From assembly GCF_015223065.1 (NCBI RefSeq), contig NZ_JADFBY010000006.1, positions 124,001-188,000 on the forward strand: 64,000 bases of DNA. Reading direction: 5' to 3'. The notes under the pieces are model-generated. The model had not been told where the DNA came from, searched no databases, and saw only the letters and a program-made list of their open reading frames with translations. Numbering within the stretch: the stretch's first letter is position 1; every line of letters begins with the position of its first letter. The stretch is from Mucilaginibacter sp. JRF. Lineage in GTDB: Bacteria; Bacteroidota; Bacteroidia; Sphingobacteriales; Sphingobacteriaceae. Position numbers and translations under genes: made by a program. This document shows positions 42,324 to 50,398 of this stretch, piece by piece.

Positions 42324-43217
42324 ATGACCCCAAAATTCATCTCCGTAATTATCCCAACTTATAAGGATTGGGCACGCCTGTCGCTATGCCTGCAATCATT
42401 GGCTACGCAAACGTATGATTCAAACTCGTTTGAGATCATTGTAGTAAATAATTATATAGGCGATAAAGTACCGGACGATTATTTTGTTCCGGAAAACTGT
42501 AAAATAATTGTTGAGGAGCAGCCCGGATCATACGCGGCACGAAATGCAGCCCTGAAAATAGCAAAGGGTGAAATTATGGCCTTTACTGATTCTGATTGTA
42601 TCCCTGATCCGGATTGGTTGAGCGCAGCGGTAGCTGTGTTCCAAAACAACCCGGGTTATGACCGCATTGCCGGTAAGATCAGGCTGTACTATAAATCAGA
42701 AAAACTTACCCATGCCGAGCTTTACGAAACCGTATATGCCTTTAACCAGGATCTATATGTTGAGCAGGATGGTACCGGTGTAACCGCCAATATGTTCACT
42801 TACCGCAAGGTTTTTGATCAGGTTGGTCCGTTCAAGGATGATCTGCTTTCTGGCGGTGATTACGAATGGTCGGTACGTGCACGCGATGCGGGTTTCAAAA
42901 TTCAATACTCTGATATGGTAGTGGTTAGCCACCCGGCAAGGCACGCCATTAGCGAGCTGGTAAAGAAAGCCAAAAGGGTAGGCGGCGGCCAGGCCGGCTT
43001 TCAAAAGCAATCGGGCTCAAAGTTTGTACAATCGGTAGTTCGCTTTCTGTATGATCTTCGTCCGCCGGTACGCAGCATTCCGCTGATCATCAGCAAAGGC
43101 AAATCGCTGCATCCGGTTCAAAAGCTGCTGGTATTTTATATCAGGTACTACCTGTCGGTAATTACCGCGCGCGAAAAATTCAAGGTGAGCCTGGGTAAAT
43201 CAGCCAGCCGCATGTAA
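42324..43217 (+). CDS. GT2 family glycosyltransferase
   Basis: 297 residues, GT-A fold: FISVIIPTYKDWARLSLCLQ, FEIIVVNNY, GSYAARNAALKIAKGEIM and the metal site FTDSDCIPDPDW (about 92-103). The segment GGDYEWSVRARDAGFKIQY is the family's acceptor-side ED/EW region with the catalytic-base position. It ends with helices carrying many basic residues, which may touch the membrane. Part of the EPS operon, 53 bp before the UDP-glucose dehydrogenase. Confidence 0.85.
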   Translation: MTPKFISVIIPTYKDWARLSLCLQSLATQTYDSNSFEIIVVNNYIGDKVPDDYFVPENCKIIVEEQPGSYAARNAALKIAKGEIMAFTDSDCIPDPDWLSAAVAVFQNNPGYDRIAGKIRLYYKSEKLTHAELYETVYAFNQDLYVEQDGTGVTANMFTYRKVFDQVGPFKDDLLSGGDYEWSVRARDAGFKIQYSDMVVVSHPARHAISELVKKAKRVGGGQAGFQKQSGSKFVQSVVRFLYDLRPPVRSIPLIISKGKSLHPVQKLLVFYIRYYLSVITAREKFKVSLGKSASRM

Positions 43218-43270
43218 TAAATTATACTTCAAATCCACACACTAATATCACTATTAAAAAATTTTAAATC

Positions 43271-44605
43271 ATGAAAATCGCTGTTATTGGAACGGGCTAT
43301 GTTGGCCTTGTAACCGGAACGTGCTTAGCTGAAACCGGAAATAATGTAACCTGTGTTGATATCAATAAACAAAAAGTACAAATGATGCAACAAGGCCAGG
43401 TGCCTATATATGAACCAGGCCTGGAAACCATGTTCCACAGAAACATTATTGAAGGCAGATTGCATTTTACATCTGATTTAGCTGAGGCCATTGCCGATGC
43501 TACCATCATTTTCATGGCGTTACCAACCCCTCCGGGAGAGAATGGTTCAGCCGATCTGAGCTATGTATTGAACGCTTCGAAGGACATCGCGCAGATGATC
43601 ACTTCATACAAAGTTATCGTTACCAAATCAACCGTACCTGTTGGTACTGCCGATAAGGTAAAGGCTGTATTTGAGCAAAATACCGATGTTGAGGTTGCTA
43701 TAGTATCAAACCCTGAATTCCTAAGAGAAGGTGTTGCCGTTGAGGATTTCATGAAACCTGACCGTATAGTAGTAGGTACTACTGACGAGCGCGCGAGAGA
43801 ATTGCTAAGCGAGCTTTATGCGCCATACGTACGTCAGGGTAACCCGATCATCTTTATGGATGAGCGTTCATCAGAGTTAACTAAATATGCTGCTAACTCA
43901 TTCCTGGCTACCAAGATCACCTTCATGAACGAGATCGCTAACCTGTCTGAATTACTGGGTGCCAATGTTGACATGGTAAGGCTTGGTATAGGTGCTGACG
44001 ACCGTATCGGCAAACGCTTCCTGTTCCCGGGTATTGGTTACGGCGGTAGCTGTTTCCCTAAGGATGTTCAGGCACTGGCCCGTTCAGCCGAAGAAAATAC
44101 TTACGATTTCAAGATATTGAAAGCCGTTATGGACGTTAACGAAACTCAAAAAACCGTATTGGTTGATAAATTGAGCGATTACTTCCAAAATGACTTAGAG
44201 GGCAAAAAGTTCGCTATCTGGGGTTTGGCCTTCAAGCCTGAAACTGATGACATTCGCGAAGCACCATCACTGTACATCATTAAAGCTTTAGTAGCCCGCG
44301 GCGCTAAGCTGGTGGTTTACGATCCGGAAGCAATGTCGAATGTTAAGAACCTGTTAGGTGACGTTGTTGAATATGCTGATAGCCAGTACGAAGCTTTGGT
44401 TGATGCTGATGCTTTATTAATACTGACCGAGTGGAGCGTATTCCGTAATCCTGACTTCGAGAAGATCAGCAACTCGTTAAAAAACAAGGTAATTTTTGAC
44501 GGCCGTAACCTGTACGACCTGGCAAAAATGACCGAATTAGGCTTCTATTACAGCAGCATTGGCCGTAGTGTTGTTGATAGCCTACACAAACAATTCATAC
44601 AATAA
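43271..44605 (+). CDS. ugd: UDP-glucose 6-dehydrogenase
   Basis: 444 residues. The N-terminal Rossmann motif is IAVIGTGYVGLVTG (NAD binding), with VTKSTVPVGTADKV and NPEFLREG further on. The catalytic cysteine is Cys261 in GYGGSCFPKD, and the C-terminal UDP-binding domain has IWGLAFKPETDDIREAPS. It makes UDP-glucuronate from UDP-glucose with two NAD. In this operon it would supply glucuronic acid, or its derivatives, for an acidic EPS. All catalytic motifs are intact. UDP-N-acetyl-sugar dehydrogenases are related, but the motif set fits UDP-glucose best. Confidence 0.92.
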   Translation: MKIAVIGTGYVGLVTGTCLAETGNNVTCVDINKQKVQMMQQGQVPIYEPGLETMFHRNIIEGRLHFTSDLAEAIADATIIFMALPTPPGENGSADLSYVLNASKDIAQMITSYKVIVTKSTVPVGTADKVKAVFEQNTDVEVAIVSNPEFLREGVAVEDFMKPDRIVVGTTDERARELLSELYAPYVRQGNPIIFMDERSSELTKYAANSFLATKITFMNEIANLSELLGANVDMVRLGIGADDRIGKRFLFPGIGYGGSCFPKDVQALARSAEENTYDFKILKAVMDVNETQKTVLVDKLSDYFQNDLEGKKFAIWGLAFKPETDDIREAPSLYIIKALVARGAKLVVYDPEAMSNVKNLLGDVVEYADSQYEALVDADALLILTEWSVFRNPDFEKISNSLKNKVIFDGRNLYDLAKMTELGFYYSSIGRSVVDSLHKQFIQ

Positions 44606-44636
44606 CGTGCATTCTTTCTCAAATTGCACAATAACG

Positions 44637-44675
44637 TACCTATCACCGCAAACGTGCTGTTTGCAGTGATAGGTA
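44637..44675 (+). terminator. Hairpin inside the EPS operon after ugd
   Basis: TACCTATCAC pairs with GTGATAGGTA and, after one mismatch, GCAAAC pairs with GTTTGC. There is no T run, so it may be an internal processing or pausing site rather than a full terminator. It sits in the operon's largest internal gap (185 bp). Confidence 0.5.
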
Positions 44676-44790
44676 ATGTAAATTTGTTAAGAAACAAAGC
44701 GAATGATTATCAATTTGATGTAGTTTTTAAACAATGGTTTAATTATCCTCAAATTTCGGTGTTTCAACAAGTTTTAAATCCTTACCGCAC

Positions 44791-46167
44791 ATGAGAAACC
44801 GTTTTTTACTCACAAATTACCTGATTTTAACAGCAGTAGACGTTATTATCATCAATCTCACACTAAGCGGTGTGCTCGACCAGTATAGCGAATTGATAAG
44901 TAGGCCGTTGATGCTTACGTTAATGGCTAACTTCTTCTGGTTGCTTACCAACTTTTATTTTGGGCTTTACCGCGCACGCTTTCTGGTTAATGATACCCAG
45001 GGCTATACCGTATTATTTAAGGCATTATTTTTCTATACGTTACTATTTACACCGGGTTTGTATGTAACTCAGGGTTTAGAGGCAACGTTGGCCGTATGGT
45101 ACATGTTTATCCCGGTTATAAGCGTTGGTTTATTAGTTAACCGCGCGTTATACTTTCAATCCGAATCATTACTCAAAAAAATATTCAAGATAAACAAGGC
45201 CGTTGCCGTATTGGGTGCCGATAAAACAACCATGAGGCTGGCCGGCTATTTCCTGGAAAGCGAGCGCGATTTTGCCTTCAAGGGCATTATGCACAACGAG
45301 CATGTATCGTTCTTAGATAATAACGGCCGTTTACTTCCGTCAATTGCTACCCAGTTAGAGGCTGCACAAAAAAGCGGTATCACTGATATTTACCTGTCAT
45401 TCACGCCGGAACGCCTTAACGAGTTCCAGATACTGCAAAACGAAATTGAAAACCGCTGCCTGCGCTTAAAACTGGTGGCCGATAGTTCGCTTAATCACCC
45501 CGACCCATTACAGGTGAGTTACATGGGCGGCTTCTCTATATTAAGTCACCGTTACGAGCCGCTTGAAAAGGTGGAGAACATAGTAAAGAAACGTGTTTTC
45601 GATATCATATTCAGCTCATTGGTCATCATATTTATATTAAGCTGGTTATATCCCATTATCGGTTTGATCATCAAGATACAAAGCCCCGGACCTATCCTGT
45701 TTAAACAACTGCGCAGTGGTAAGGATAATCAAAGCTTTTACTGCTACAAGTTCAGGAGCATGAAGATGAACACCACCAGCGATGCTAAGCAAGCCACTAA
45801 GGATGACGACCGTATTACACCTATCGGCAGGTTTTTACGCAAAAGCAGTATCGACGAATTACCACAGTTTTTCAACGTATTGTTTGGCGATATGAGCATA
45901 GTTGGCCCACGCCCGCACATGCTCACCATGACCGATGAGTACAGCAAGATAATAAACCAATACATGGTAAGGCATTTCCTGAAAGCCGGTATTACCGGTT
46001 GGGCACAGGTTAATGGTTTCAGAGGTGAAACTAAAGACCCGCAGTTAATGCAGCACCGTGTTGAACACGATGTATGGTACCTGGAAAACTGGAGCATGCT
46101 GTTAGATATCAAGATCGTTCTGAAAACAGCTAAACAGATGATATCAGGCCACGAGAACGCGTATTAG
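44791..46167 (+). CDS. Undecaprenyl-phosphate sugar phosphotransferase (WcaJ/PHPT type)
   Basis: 458 residues. Four to five N-terminal membrane helices are followed by a CoA-binding-like central domain and a C-terminal bacterial sugar transferase domain (about 268-458). Its marks are KRVFDIIFSSLVII, SPGPILFKQLRSG, FYCYKFRSMKMN, SSIDELPQFFNVLFGDMSIV then GPRP, and TGWAQVNGFRG. This enzyme starts repeat-unit assembly by moving a sugar-1-phosphate onto undecaprenyl phosphate. WcaJ-like members usually use glucose, but the sugar is not certain. It follows the hairpin at 44637. Confidence 0.9.
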   Translation: MRNRFLLTNYLILTAVDVIIINLTLSGVLDQYSELISRPLMLTLMANFFWLLTNFYFGLYRARFLVNDTQGYTVLFKALFFYTLLFTPGLYVTQGLEATLAVWYMFIPVISVGLLVNRALYFQSESLLKKIFKINKAVAVLGADKTTMRLAGYFLESERDFAFKGIMHNEHVSFLDNNGRLLPSIATQLEAAQKSGITDIYLSFTPERLNEFQILQNEIENRCLRLKLVADSSLNHPDPLQVSYMGGFSILSHRYEPLEKVENIVKKRVFDIIFSSLVIIFILSWLYPIIGLIIKIQSPGPILFKQLRSGKDNQSFYCYKFRSMKMNTTSDAKQATKDDDRITPIGRFLRKSSIDELPQFFNVLFGDMSIVGPRPHMLTMTDEYSKIINQYMVRHFLKAGITGWAQVNGFRGETKDPQLMQHRVEHDVWYLENWSMLLDIKIVLKTAKQMISGHENAY

Positions 46168-46202
46168 TAATACAATATTCCTGTTAACATAACTTAATTA
46201 TT

Positions 46203-47207
46203 ATGCTTAAAGAAAAACTTATTGCTATCAAGGCTTCCACAAAGGTACCAACTATTTTAGTGGTTGGTGACCTGATGGTTGATCATTATATTAAAGGTAA
46301 AGCAACCCGCTTATCTCCTGAAGCACCGGTGCCGGTTGTTAACCTGCGCTCGGAGTATTCAACTTTGGGTGGTGCCGGTAACGTTATCCAAAACCTGCTG
46401 GGCCTGCAAGCCTCGGTAATTGTTGGAGGTGTTATAGGTGACGATTTTGGCGGCCAGCAACTGGTTGACATTTTAGCCGAAACCCCTGTTAACATGACCA
46501 GCATTGTTAAGGATAAAAATCGCGCTACCACGCTTAAAACCAGGATATTTGTAGATGGCCATCATCTGGCTCGCGTTGATCGTGAAAATACCGATCATCT
46601 GCCATCTCATCTGGAAGAAGAATTATTAGCCAGCATTACCCCGCTGATCAATCAGGCGGATATTGTGGTACTGTCTGATTATAATAAAGGCCTTTTATCG
46701 CCATCATTAACCCGCCGTGTTATTGCCGAAGCGCGCAAGGCCGGTAAAAAGGTAATGGTTGACCCTAAAGGAAATAACTTTAATAAATACCAGGGCGCTA
46801 ACATTATTAAGCCTAACAAACACGAATTAGCCATAGCCGCTAAAATGGATGAGATAAAGGATTTTGAAGATCTGCAAAACGCAGCCAGGATAATCCTTGA
46901 AACTACCGAAGTTGAGCAACTGGTAGTTACCCTATCCGAAGAAGGTATTATGATATTTGACAGCAACGGCCACACCGCCCTGCCTGTTAAAGCAACCGAT
47001 GTATTTGATGTTACCGGCGCGGGCGATACCGTGTTGGCAACCATCGCTTACTTCTTATCGCACGGTTTCTTGTTATCAGAAGCCTGCGAGCTGGCCAACC
47101 ACGCGGCGGCAATAGTTATCCGCCAGATTGGTAGTGCTACAACTACAGTTGATGAGATCATTGAAGAAATAGAGCTGGAGCAAAAACGAATTCAATTTTT
47201 AAACTAA
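46203..47207 (+). CDS. rfaE1: D-glycero-beta-D-manno-heptose-7-phosphate kinase
   Basis: 334 residues of the PfkB sugar-kinase family. It has the HldE-type N-terminus LVVGDLMVDHYIKGKATRLS and PEAPVPVVNL, then STLGGAGNVIQNLL, and the catalytic DVTGAGDTVLA with base Asp275. It is the kinase domain only; the nucleotidyltransferase half of HldE is absent, as in split HldA systems. It phosphorylates heptose-7-phosphate at C1 on the route to ADP-heptose. Its place with gmhA and a GT9 enzyme makes a heptose supply-and-transfer module at the end of the EPS operon. Confidence 0.88.
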   Translation: MLKEKLIAIKASTKVPTILVVGDLMVDHYIKGKATRLSPEAPVPVVNLRSEYSTLGGAGNVIQNLLGLQASVIVGGVIGDDFGGQQLVDILAETPVNMTSIVKDKNRATTLKTRIFVDGHHLARVDRENTDHLPSHLEEELLASITPLINQADIVVLSDYNKGLLSPSLTRRVIAEARKAGKKVMVDPKGNNFNKYQGANIIKPNKHELAIAAKMDEIKDFEDLQNAARIILETTEVEQLVVTLSEEGIMIFDSNGHTALPVKATDVFDVTGAGDTVLATIAYFLSHGFLLSEACELANHAAAIVIRQIGSATTTVDEIIEEIELEQKRIQFLN

Positions 47208-47215
47208 ACACACAA

Positions 47216-47773
47216 ATGGTATCAGCAGAATTGTTAGACCACTACAAGGTTATTGAAAGCTTAATTAACGAAAAGGTTTCGGATATTGAATATGCCTGTG
47301 GCCTGATCACAGAAACAATCAAATCTGGCAATTCCGTATTTTTGGCAGGTAACGGTGGCAGCGCCGCCGATGCGCAGCACATAGCTGCCGAACTTACCGG
47401 CAGGTTTGTAAAGGAGCGTAAGCCACTACCGGGACTGGCCTTAACTACCGATACTTCAGCACTTACAGCGATTGCTAATGATTATAGCTACGATGTGGTT
47501 TTTTCAAGGCAGTTAGAAGCATTCGCCAAACCAGGCGACCTGTTTATCGGTATATCAACAAGTGGTAACAGTCAGTCGATATTAAATGCCATTAATTTCG
47601 CCGCCGGTGCCGGTTGCAAAACCATAGGTTTAACCGGTAAGGATGGTGGTAAAATGGCAGGCGCTTGCGATGTAACCATCATTGTGCCATCAAACATTAC
47701 AGCCCGTATACAAGAGTGCCACATCATCATTGGCCATATACTTTGTAAGGCTGTTGACGAGCTTTTCGACTAA
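47216..47773 (+). CDS. gmhA: Sedoheptulose-7-phosphate isomerase
   Basis: 185 residues, a single SIS domain: VFLAGNGGSAADAQHIAAEL (41-60), FIGISTSGNSQSILNAI and a C-terminal helix ARIQECHIIIGHILCKAVDE. GmhA converts sedoheptulose-7-phosphate to heptose-7-phosphate, the first step of ADP-heptose synthesis. It starts 8 bp after the kinase stop. Length and motifs match the family. No GmhB phosphatase or HldC nucleotidyltransferase is in the window. Confidence 0.9.
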   Translation: MVSAELLDHYKVIESLINEKVSDIEYACGLITETIKSGNSVFLAGNGGSAADAQHIAAELTGRFVKERKPLPGLALTTDTSALTAIANDYSYDVVFSRQLEAFAKPGDLFIGISTSGNSQSILNAINFAAGAGCKTIGLTGKDGGKMAGACDVTIIVPSNITARIQECHIIIGHILCKAVDELFD

Positions 47774-47857
47774 GAAACTTACCGAACTCAGAGGCTATTT
47801 TGAGGGAGATCGCGATCTGTAAAAGATCGTATAACCTTCTATCAATCCTAATAAACT

Positions 47858-49006
47858 ATGAAAGAAGTAAAATATAGGTTCAGTCCTAACATCAGCCCTA
47901 AAACCATAAAAGTTATTAAGGCTATTGATGCAGGGCTGAACCTGCTATATAAAAGTCGCGCCAAAAAGGTAGATGTAAAGGAAATTACAGTTACCCAGTT
48001 TGCCCACATTGGCGACCTTTTACTTACGCTTCCGGGTTTAAAAAGGTTGAAGGCCACATCAAACCTCAAGGTTAAGCTGGTTGTAAACAGCCAGAATTAC
48101 GCTATAGCCAAAAGGCTCAACTACATTGATGAAGTTTACGTGGCCGATGCGCCGTGGTTTGCCCGCGGTCCGCAAAAATCATATTGGAATTTTATAAAAC
48201 AGCTGCGCAAGATTAAGAGTGATGTGATATTTGACATTAGGGGCGATTTGCGCAATAATGTGTTCCTGAAATTTTTTACCCGTAAAAAAGCACTGGTAGG
48301 TTACGGTGTAGGCGGGGGAGGCGCATTGCTTAACGAGGAATTTGATTTTGTATATCAAGGCCATGCAAGCGAGTTTACCACGCCTATATTCAAATATCTG
48401 GGCCTGCCCGAATCAACTAACGCGGCTCACTGGCACGAGGATGATGTTCCGTTTGATCCGCTGCCTGATGATAACTTGCCGCTTAATTTCGTTGCCGTTC
48501 ACCTGGGTGCCGGTGCGCAATCACGCCGGTGGACCATCCCTAACTTTATTCAAGTTATTAAAGGGATTGCCTTAAGCACCCCTGTTTGTGTAATGGGTGT
48601 TGCTCAGGATGCCAGCCCCGAGGAGTTGGAGATCATCTCAAGCATTCCGAACGTGATAAACCTGGTGGGTAAGTACTCACTATTACAATCTATATCGGTA
48701 GTAAAACGCTCTACCGCCTTTGTTGGCCTGGAGTCGGGTTTTTCGCACATTACCGGTATGCTGAAGAAAAAGGCTTTTGTGCTTTTCAGCGGGACATCTG
48801 ACATTAATGTATGGAAGCCTTGCAGCTTTTACGAAAACCAAATTACTCTGCTGCAAAAACGTGTGCCTTGTGATATGGGTACCGGTTGCGGCAAATTCTT
48901 TTGCGATGATAACATCTGCCTAAAGAATATTCAACCTGCTGAGGTTATTGATTTGGTTAATGATTATCTGCGCGAACTACGTTCGGAAAGCTTGATAGCG
49001 AGCTAA
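47858..49006 (+). CDS. GT9 (heptosyltransferase-like) glycosyltransferase
   Basis: 382 residues, GT-B fold of family 9: TQFAHIGDLLLTLPGLKRL at the N-terminus, the C-terminal AVHLGAGAQSRRWTIPNF and FVGLESGFSHITGMLKKK donor-binding segments. The tail has a cysteine pattern (VPCDMGTGCGKFFCDDNICL) often seen in LPS heptosyltransferases of this group. It should transfer a heptose from ADP-heptose. It is the last gene of the operon, followed by a hairpin at 49045. LPS core assembly is the usual role; here it may decorate the EPS. Confidence 0.85.
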   Translation: MKEVKYRFSPNISPKTIKVIKAIDAGLNLLYKSRAKKVDVKEITVTQFAHIGDLLLTLPGLKRLKATSNLKVKLVVNSQNYAIAKRLNYIDEVYVADAPWFARGPQKSYWNFIKQLRKIKSDVIFDIRGDLRNNVFLKFFTRKKALVGYGVGGGGALLNEEFDFVYQGHASEFTTPIFKYLGLPESTNAAHWHEDDVPFDPLPDDNLPLNFVAVHLGAGAQSRRWTIPNFIQVIKGIALSTPVCVMGVAQDASPEELEIISSIPNVINLVGKYSLLQSISVVKRSTAFVGLESGFSHITGMLKKKAFVLFSGTSDINVWKPCSFYENQITLLQKRVPCDMGTGCGKFFCDDNICLKNIQPAEVIDLVNDYLRELRSESLIAS

Positions 49007-49044
49007 TAAAAAATACTTAATTTATCCAGTTAATAAACCAAAAC

Positions 49045-49070
49045 AGGGCGACAGTGATTACTGTCGCCCT
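49045..49070. terminator. Terminator at the end of the EPS operon
   Basis: AGGGCGACAGT pairs with ACTGTCGCCCT around a 4-nt loop. The tail is only weakly T-rich, but it is the only strong hairpin between the operon and the convergent NHL gene. Confidence 0.65.
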
Positions 49071-49141
49071 TGTAACTTTAACTGATTTAATTATTTATTT
49101 AGGATAAGAGAAGACGTGTTTTAAACATGGCTAACATCGGG

Positions 49142-50182
49142 TTATCGCATACTGATTTTACGTAACGCGTTGTTGCCGGCATCAACAATATACAAAGTAT
49201 TATCTCTGAAGGTAAGCCCGGTTAGCTGAGCAAATTTGGCATGTTCGGGGTTGCCATCCACAAAGCCGGGTTGGGTATTGTCGAACAAATTGGTTTCAAC
49301 GCCATTGGTAGCATAGTGCGATATGGTTCTGTCCTGATACAGTAGTATGATGCCTGATGTGGTTGCCGGTTGCAGATATTTATCAACTCGGCTCACAGCC
49401 AGATCCTGCAACTGCGAGCCTTTGTGTTTTTGGAACATGTAAGTATTAACCGCGCCCTTAAGGGTAATGCGCCTTAATGTTTGGCCTTCCTTATCAACAC
49501 CGTTACCATCTATCACCCACAAAAAACCGTCGGAAGATAGGCGTATGTTTGTTGGGTAGCTAAAGTGGGCGTCTTGGCCAACACCATCGCGAATACCGAA
49601 TACCCCGGTTTTACCGGCAAGTATGCTCGCATTACCTTTTTGATCGAGCCTTATTATGCGTCGGCTCTTGGTATCGGCAATGTATAGTATACCGTTGTTA
49701 TCAATAGCCAGATCGCGCGGACCGCGTAGTTGAAGGTTTGAGGCCAGTTCGGTTACTTTATTATTTGAGAGTTTGATCACTTTGTCCTCGCCCTCAAGGG
49801 TAACAAAAATATCGCCATTACTGGCTGATTTTATACCCATGGGCTGCTTACGGTTTTCAAGCACTATGGTTACTTTACCATCTTGGTCAACCCTGTACAC
49901 CCGGCCACGATTGCTTGAAGTAATGTATAGCAACCCGTCGGCTGTGCTGCAAATTCGTGAGGGTTCTAAAATGTTGTTGATGCCTTGTATCAAGGTTGAT
50001 GTGTTCAGTTTTAGCATTAACGAATCTCTAACCACTACAGAGGTAGCAGTATCGGCAACCGGCAGTGGGTCGTCAAGCTTACATGCCTGAAATTGAAGGG
50101 ATGTTAAAAGCGCGGTTGCCTGCATGCAGGCTATTAATAATCCGGTTTTTTTAGAGCCTATTCCAAATCTTTTCATCGTCAA
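49142..50182 (-). CDS. NHL-repeat beta-propeller lipoprotein
   Basis: 346 residues. The start could also be the second ATG at 50176. The N-terminus ends in LQFQAC, a plausible lipobox. Repeats include PSRICSTADGLLYITSSNRG, VYRVDQDGKVTIV, GPRDLAIDNNGILYIADTKS, RRIIRLDQKGNASILAGKTG and a closing DAGNNALRKISM: a six-bladed NHL propeller with well-preserved repeats. It is probably an outer-envelope binding protein. It is divergent from 50399 and converges on the EPS operon. Confidence 0.78.
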   Translation of the reverse strand: MTMKRFGIGSKKTGLLIACMQATALLTSLQFQACKLDDPLPVADTATSVVVRDSLMLKLNTSTLIQGINNILEPSRICSTADGLLYITSSNRGRVYRVDQDGKVTIVLENRKQPMGIKSASNGDIFVTLEGEDKVIKLSNNKVTELASNLQLRGPRDLAIDNNGILYIADTKSRRIIRLDQKGNASILAGKTGVFGIRDGVGQDAHFSYPTNIRLSSDGFLWVIDGNGVDKEGQTLRRITLKGAVNTYMFQKHKGSQLQDLAVSRVDKYLQPATTSGIILLYQDRTISHYATNGVETNLFDNTQPGFVDGNPEHAKFAQLTGLTFRDNTLYIVDAGNNALRKISMR

Positions 50183-50342
50183 TCTTGATCGTTCGCTGCA
50201 TAAATCTACATGGACAAATAGTGAGAAAAAAGCGTTTTGGCCGTTTGGTCAAAAAGTGTAAAGCAAACGTGGTGTTTTATACAAAATCTTCATCCATAAG
50301 CTTTTGAGAGCTCATATTCTTTAGAATAACCACTTAAAAGAA

Positions 50343-50350
50343 TACATTTG
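50343..50350 (+). promoter_or_regulatory. -7 box TACATTTG that decides the start of the 50399 gene
   Basis: An exact TAnnTTTG match. The TTG at 50348 that could be read as a start lies inside this box, so translation more likely begins at the GTG at 50399. Confidence 0.45.
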
Positions 50351-50398
50351 TTATATAGAGATAGGTCAGCTAAATATCTCATAATCATTAAATTAAAA

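Noticed and set aside
50348..50398. TTG start giving a longer 50399 protein
   Set aside because: The TTG lies inside an exact TAnnTTTG -7 box, and the GTG at 50399 gives a cleaner membrane-protein start (MKKINFLHLV).
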